7,278 nt of DNA, taken from Oscillospiraceae bacterium. Lineage in GTDB: Bacteria > Bacillota > Clostridia > Oscillospirales > CAG-272. The notes beneath the pieces are model-generated. The model worked only from the letters and a program-made list of their open reading frames with translations, did not search any database and was not told the origin of the DNA. Position 1 is the stretch's first letter; every line of letters starts with the position of its first letter. Shown piece by piece: positions 5,014 through 7,278 of this stretch. The DNA lies in contig WQSD01000059.1 of NCBI GenBank assembly GCA_009788105.1, positions 1-7,278 of the forward strand. The letters are read 5' to 3'. Position numbers and translations under genes: made by a program.

Positions 5014-5030
5014 TTGACAACAAAGGTGTT

Positions 5031-6221
5031 TTATGGTTTTTCTTCAGGTTGAGGCGGGCAGGCAGTGACACATTCTACCGCTTCCCTGTCCTGGGGCAGC
5101 ACCTCCACAAGGGATTTTATCGCCACCTCCAGCATATCATCTGTGGGTTCGCGGGTGGATATTCGTTGCAGCCACATACCGGGAGCGGACAGAATTTTCA
5201 TAATGGCAGTATCCCGCTTTTTCCCTGCAAGGCGAATGGTTTCATAACCCAGCCCCACCACGAGGGGCAGAATGAGGAAGTTAGTTCCCATTCTCGCCAA
5301 CGGACCAAAATGGGCAGGCACGAAAAAGCCCACGAAAATCCCGATAAGCAACATAAAAATCAAAAATGACGTACCGCAACGAGGGTGCAGGCGAGGCTGG
5401 GCTTTCACATTTTCCACAGTAAGGGGCAACCCCTTTTCGTAGCAGTAAATCGCCTTGTGCTCCGCGCCATGATACATGAATGTGCGACGAATATCTTTCA
5501 TAAGCGAGGTCGCCGCCATGTATGCAACAAACAATGTTATACGGATAATACCAACGATTGCACTACGGGTAAAGCGATACAACGCAGGATTAATCAGTGG
5601 CACAATTTCCCCATATACAGTTTCGTGCCAGCCGAAAATGTTGGCAGGAATGTTGAAAAGCACCTGGGGCAAAAACATAAACAGCACAACCGCAAGCCCT
5701 ACCCCAAAAATCGCCGCAATAACCATGACAATTGACATAATTATGGTGTCTTTTTTGCTTGGTTCTGATTTTAACGGCTCGTCAGAGGGGGAAAGAGGGT
5801 CAGGAGCAACTTCCTCACTGTCCTGCGGGTGGCAATCTATGATGGCGAGTTCGCTTGTGGACTGGGCGAGTTCCGCCTCTTCTGCTTCCTCAAGAACGCT
5901 GTCGGCAGTATCTTCGGTGATAATCGGTTCGCCCTCAAACTCTTCTATTTCTTCAAGTTGGTCAAGTCCGGCGATTTCCCCTGAACGCATAAGGCAACGA
6001 TAGCCCACTTTCAAGGACGTACCAAGGGCAACAACCCCGCGGAGGATAGGAATATTTTTGGTTTTGCTTGGCGGCGGGGTGTCCCATTTTTCAAGGATAA
6101 TTTCCCCTTTTGCGTTTCGCACCGCCATTGCCGTGGTGTCAGGACCACGCATCATAATGCCCTCAATCAGTGCTTGACCACCGATTGCAACATTTTTTGG
6201 TTTGTTTGTGTTGTTTTCCAT
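5031..6221 (-). CDS. yqhQ: DUF1385 family membrane protein YqhQ
   Basis: A 396-residue integral membrane protein of the DUF1385/YqhQ family, sometimes annotated as a metal-dependent enzyme; its reaction is not established. The N-terminal signature GGQALIEGIMMRGP is at residues 14-27. Predicted membrane segments lie at about 159-188, 218-240, 285-303 and 313-327. Between the second and third are the family's hallmark HGAEHK (251-256) and HPRCGTSF (279-286), whose His, Glu and Cys residues could bind metal. Residues about 87-157 form a strongly acidic, low-complexity insert ahead of the first membrane segment, which makes this protein longer than the roughly 300-320 residues usual for the family. 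The start is supported by the conserved N-terminus, but no properly spaced ribosome binding site exists: AAGG is one base from ATG, and TATACT is only seven bases away. It is upstream of the Xaa-Pro peptidase, as in Bacillus. Confidence 0.93.
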   Translation of the reverse strand: MENNTNKPKNVAIGGQALIEGIMMRGPDTTAMAVRNAKGEIILEKWDTPPPSKTKNIPILRGVVALGTSLKVGYRCLMRSGEIAGLDQLEEIEEFEGEPIITEDTADSVLEEAEEAELAQSTSELAIIDCHPQDSEEVAPDPLSPSDEPLKSEPSKKDTIIMSIVMVIAAIFGVGLAVVLFMFLPQVLFNIPANIFGWHETVYGEIVPLINPALYRFTRSAIVGIIRITLFVAYMAATSLMKDIRRTFMYHGAEHKAIYCYEKGLPLTVENVKAQPRLHPRCGTSFLIFMLLIGIFVGFFVPAHFGPLARMGTNFLILPLVVGLGYETIRLAGKKRDTAIMKILSAPGMWLQRISTREPTDDMLEVAIKSLVEVLPQDREAVECVTACPPQPEEKP

Positions 6222-6228
6222 GCCTTAT

Positions 6229-6234
6229 AGTATA
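6229..6234 (-). promoter_or_regulatory. Candidate -10 element for yqhQ (leaderless)
   Basis: On the minus strand TATACT is followed by seven bases, ATAAGGC, and then the yqhQ ATG. Transcription starting at the usual distance would begin at or within two bases of the start codon. No good -35 is seen at 16-18 bases spacing; TTCACG is present at 20 bases. Confidence is therefore moderate. Confidence 0.5.
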
Positions 6235-6287
6235 CCGTAGAAATGTGAACATACCGTGAATAATGCTGTGTGTCGTCAAATTTCCTA

Positions 6288-6316
6288 TTGAAAATTCTGC
6301 TGATTTGTATTATAAT
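6288..6316 (+). promoter_or_regulatory. Consensus sigma-70/sigma-A promoter of pth
   Basis: TTGAAA (6288-6293) and TATAAT (6311-6316) are separated by exactly 17 bases, close to the ideal housekeeping promoter. Only six bases, ATTAAC, separate the -10 from the ATG at 6323, so the expected transcription start coincides with the start codon. No Shine-Dalgarno sequence is present. This promoter also argues against the longer reading frame starting at 6263. Confidence 0.85.
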
Positions 6317-6322
6317 ATTAAC

Positions 6323-6958
6323 ATGAATAAATTTAATCCATTTAACCGCACTAAAAACACAGCCAAAACCACGTCCTCCACGGGAGCTATCACCCATCTT
6401 ATCGTAGGGCTTGGCAACCCTGGGGCAAAATACACCCACACCCGACACAACGCAGGCTTTTGGCTGATTGATTACATGGCACAGGAACACTCGGTCAAGG
6501 TTGACAGGGTGAAGTTTCGTGCCCTTTGCGGGGAGATTCGTATCGGCGACACTCGTGCCCTTTTGATGAAGCCACAGACTTTCATGAACCTGTCCGGCGA
6601 AAGCGTGCGAGATGCGGCGAATTTTTATAAGATACCTCCACAGAACATCCTCGCCGTGGTGGATGACGCTAACTTTGAGGTTGGTGGGCTTCGCATTCGC
6701 GCAAGTGGCAGTGACGGAGGGCATAACGGGCTGAAAAACATGATTTATCAGCTTAAATCAGACCAGTTTCCCCGCCTGCGTGTTGGTGTGGGGAAAAAGC
6801 CCCACCCGGACTATGATATTGCTGATTGGGTGCTGGCTAAGATGCCAGAGGGAGATTTGAAGAAGATATACCCTGTGCTGCAGGACTGTGCCGTGGCAAT
6901 TGAACTCTTGATGGCAGGAGAGCTTGAGCTTGCTATGGGCAGATATAACAGGACGTAG
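6323..6958 (+). CDS. pth: Peptidyl-tRNA hydrolase
   Basis: This enzyme releases peptides from prematurely dropped peptidyl-tRNA and recycles the tRNA in the cytosol. From the ATG at 6323 it is 211 residues. GLGNPG is at 29-34 (N32 matches E. coli Asn10), TRHNAGF at 40-46 (H42 matches the catalytic His20) and MKPQTFMNLSG at 82-92 (N89 matches Asn68). VVDDANF at 112-118 carries D114 in the place of Asp93, and GSDGGHNGLKN at 129-139 carries N135 in the place of Asn114. All catalytic and substrate-gating residues are therefore present. About 24 polar residues precede the usual start of the fold, a short basic tail. The start is chosen from the consensus promoter that ends six bases upstream; the in-frame ATG at 6263 lies upstream of the promoter. 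It is transcribed divergently from yqhQ; mfd, a frequent neighbour, is not seen. Confidence 0.96.
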   Translation: MNKFNPFNRTKNTAKTTSSTGAITHLIVGLGNPGAKYTHTRHNAGFWLIDYMAQEHSVKVDRVKFRALCGEIRIGDTRALLMKPQTFMNLSGESVRDAANFYKIPPQNILAVVDDANFEVGGLRIRASGSDGGHNGLKNMIYQLKSDQFPRLRVGVGKKPHPDYDIADWVLAKMPEGDLKKIYPVLQDCAVAIELLMAGELELAMGRYNRT

Positions 6959-6978
6959 GGCGTGTCGACACGCTCTAC
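6955..6978. repeat. Near-perfect palindrome at the pth stop codon
   Basis: GTAGGGCGTG pairs with CACGCTCTAC around a TCGA loop, with one G-T pair, and the first arm includes the pth TAG stop. There is no following U-run, so it is not a typical intrinsic terminator, but it could protect the 3' end. It resembles the GTAGGGGCG repeats elsewhere in the window. Confidence 0.55.
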
Positions 6979-6981
6979 GGC

Positions 6982-7036
6982 AATGAAGAATTAAAAATTA
7001 AAAATGAAGAATTGAGGTAAATTTGCTTCGCAAATT
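6982..7036. repeat. AT-rich direct repeats plus small hairpin
   Basis: AATGAAGAATT occurs at 6982-6992 and 7003-7013, separated by an AAAAATTAAA-type run. AATTTGC (7020-7026) then pairs with GCAAATT (7030-7036) around TTC. This is simple interspersed sequence of a kind common between genes in Clostridia. No gene is visible in 6959-7278. Confidence 0.55.
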
Positions 7037-7103
7037 GATTTTATTGAAAAAGGGCATAAGTCAAGGGCATTTACCACGAAATTCACGAAAATGGATACAG
7101 ATC

Positions 7104-7127
7104 GTAGGGGCGACCCTCAACGCCCGC
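7104..7127. repeat. GTAGGGGCGACC interspersed repeat
   Basis: GTAGGGGCGACC followed by CTCAACGCCCGC forms a GGGCG/CGCCC hairpin. It is related to the sequences at 1099-1120, 2996-3017 and to the window's first bases. Confidence 0.5.
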
Positions 7128-7177
7128 AATGTTAGGTTCGCATCAATTAAAAAAGGGCAAACGCATTGCGAGATAAA

Positions 7178-7207
7178 AAATAACCCACTATTCAAAGTGG
7201 GTTATTT
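7178..7207 (-). terminator. Intrinsic terminator hairpin
   Basis: AAATAACCCACT (7178-7189) pairs perfectly with AGTGGGTTATTT (7196-7207), a 12-bp stem with a six-base loop. On the minus strand the stem runs into TTATTTTTTATC, a good U-tract, so it best terminates a minus-strand transcript entering from beyond the right edge. On the plus strand it could weakly end pth transcripts about 220 bases past the stop. Confidence 0.7.
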
Positions 7208-7231
7208 CAGAATGAAAAAAAGTCAAGACCA

Positions 7232-7275
7232 TGGGACTCCGTCCCACACCCTGCCGCTTTTTGAAAAAAGCGGGC
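7232..7275. repeat. Double-hairpin interspersed repeat
   Basis: TGGGAC (7232-7237) pairs with GTCCCA (7241-7246) around TCC. CCGCTTTTT (7254-7262) then pairs with the following A-run and GCGG to 7273. This combination of a GGG-CCC stem, a CACACCCTG linker and a CCGCTTTT/AAAAGCGG stem is one I recognise from Clostridia intergenic regions. It may act as a terminator on either strand. Confidence 0.5.
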
Positions 7276-7278
7276 AAA

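Noticed and set aside
4826..5071. Minus-strand 81-codon reading frame
   Set aside because: It lies mostly in the inverted-repeat element and overlaps the end of yqhQ; there is no ribosome binding site and no recognisable domain.
5476..6003. Plus-strand 175-codon frame, serine-rich
   Set aside because: It is antisense to yqhQ; the serine richness is the complement of the acidic codons of the YqhQ insert.
6167..6724. Minus-strand 185-codon frame
   Set aside because: It is antisense to pth and the divergent promoters; the Pth catalytic residues are on the plus strand.

Overview
The window looks like the chromosome of a Bacillota bacterium, most likely a Clostridia/Oscillospirales relative. The reasons are a large, Alu-domain-bearing SRP RNA of the Gram-positive type, the yqhQ-yqhT gene pair known from Bacillus subtilis, a Pth with the N-terminal extension I associate with this group, AGGAG-like ribosome binding sites, and a high load of short palindromic interspersed repeats of a style common in gut Clostridia genomes. 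This assignment is inference from sequence features; no 16S or other phylogenetic marker is present.

Layout. 1-86 holds GC-rich repeat debris. 87-642 is an SRP RNA gene (minus strand, about 243-480) sandwiched in an inverted duplication whose arms each contain a strong hairpin and a copy of the SRP promoter region. 639-3359, all minus strand, is an accessory-looking block. In transcription order it reads: small ribbon-helix-helix-like gene (intact), truncated ykgJ-like gene, unknown alpha/alpha-toroid-like gene, SAM methyltransferase, a gutted copy of the small gene, and an intact ykgJ-like gene. The first and last pairs are copies of one two-gene module that have decayed reciprocally. 3360-3581 is a repeat-rich spacer. 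3582-6221 is the housekeeping pair yqhQ (DUF1385 membrane protein) followed by an M24 Xaa-Pro peptidase, split by a roughly 330-bp long inverted-repeat element (4681-5013). A 101-bp divergent promoter region follows, then pth (peptidyl-tRNA hydrolase) on the plus strand, and a 320-bp gene-free tail full of hairpins and repeats.

How it fits together. SRP RNA (membrane targeting), Pth (recycling of peptidyl-tRNA), the Xaa-Pro peptidase (turnover of proline peptides) and YqhQ are core functions. They are not one pathway, but yqhQ and the peptidase are conserved neighbours. The 639-3359 block has no evident link to them; its most informative property is its history of duplication, in-frame deletion and repeat-mediated truncation.

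I do not see an unmistakable new defence or mobile system. The most noteworthy points are the reciprocal decay of the duplicated module, the SRP RNA gene inside an inverted promoter duplication, and a divergent intergenic region whose -10 elements sit only 6-7 bases from both start codons, which implies leaderless mRNAs.
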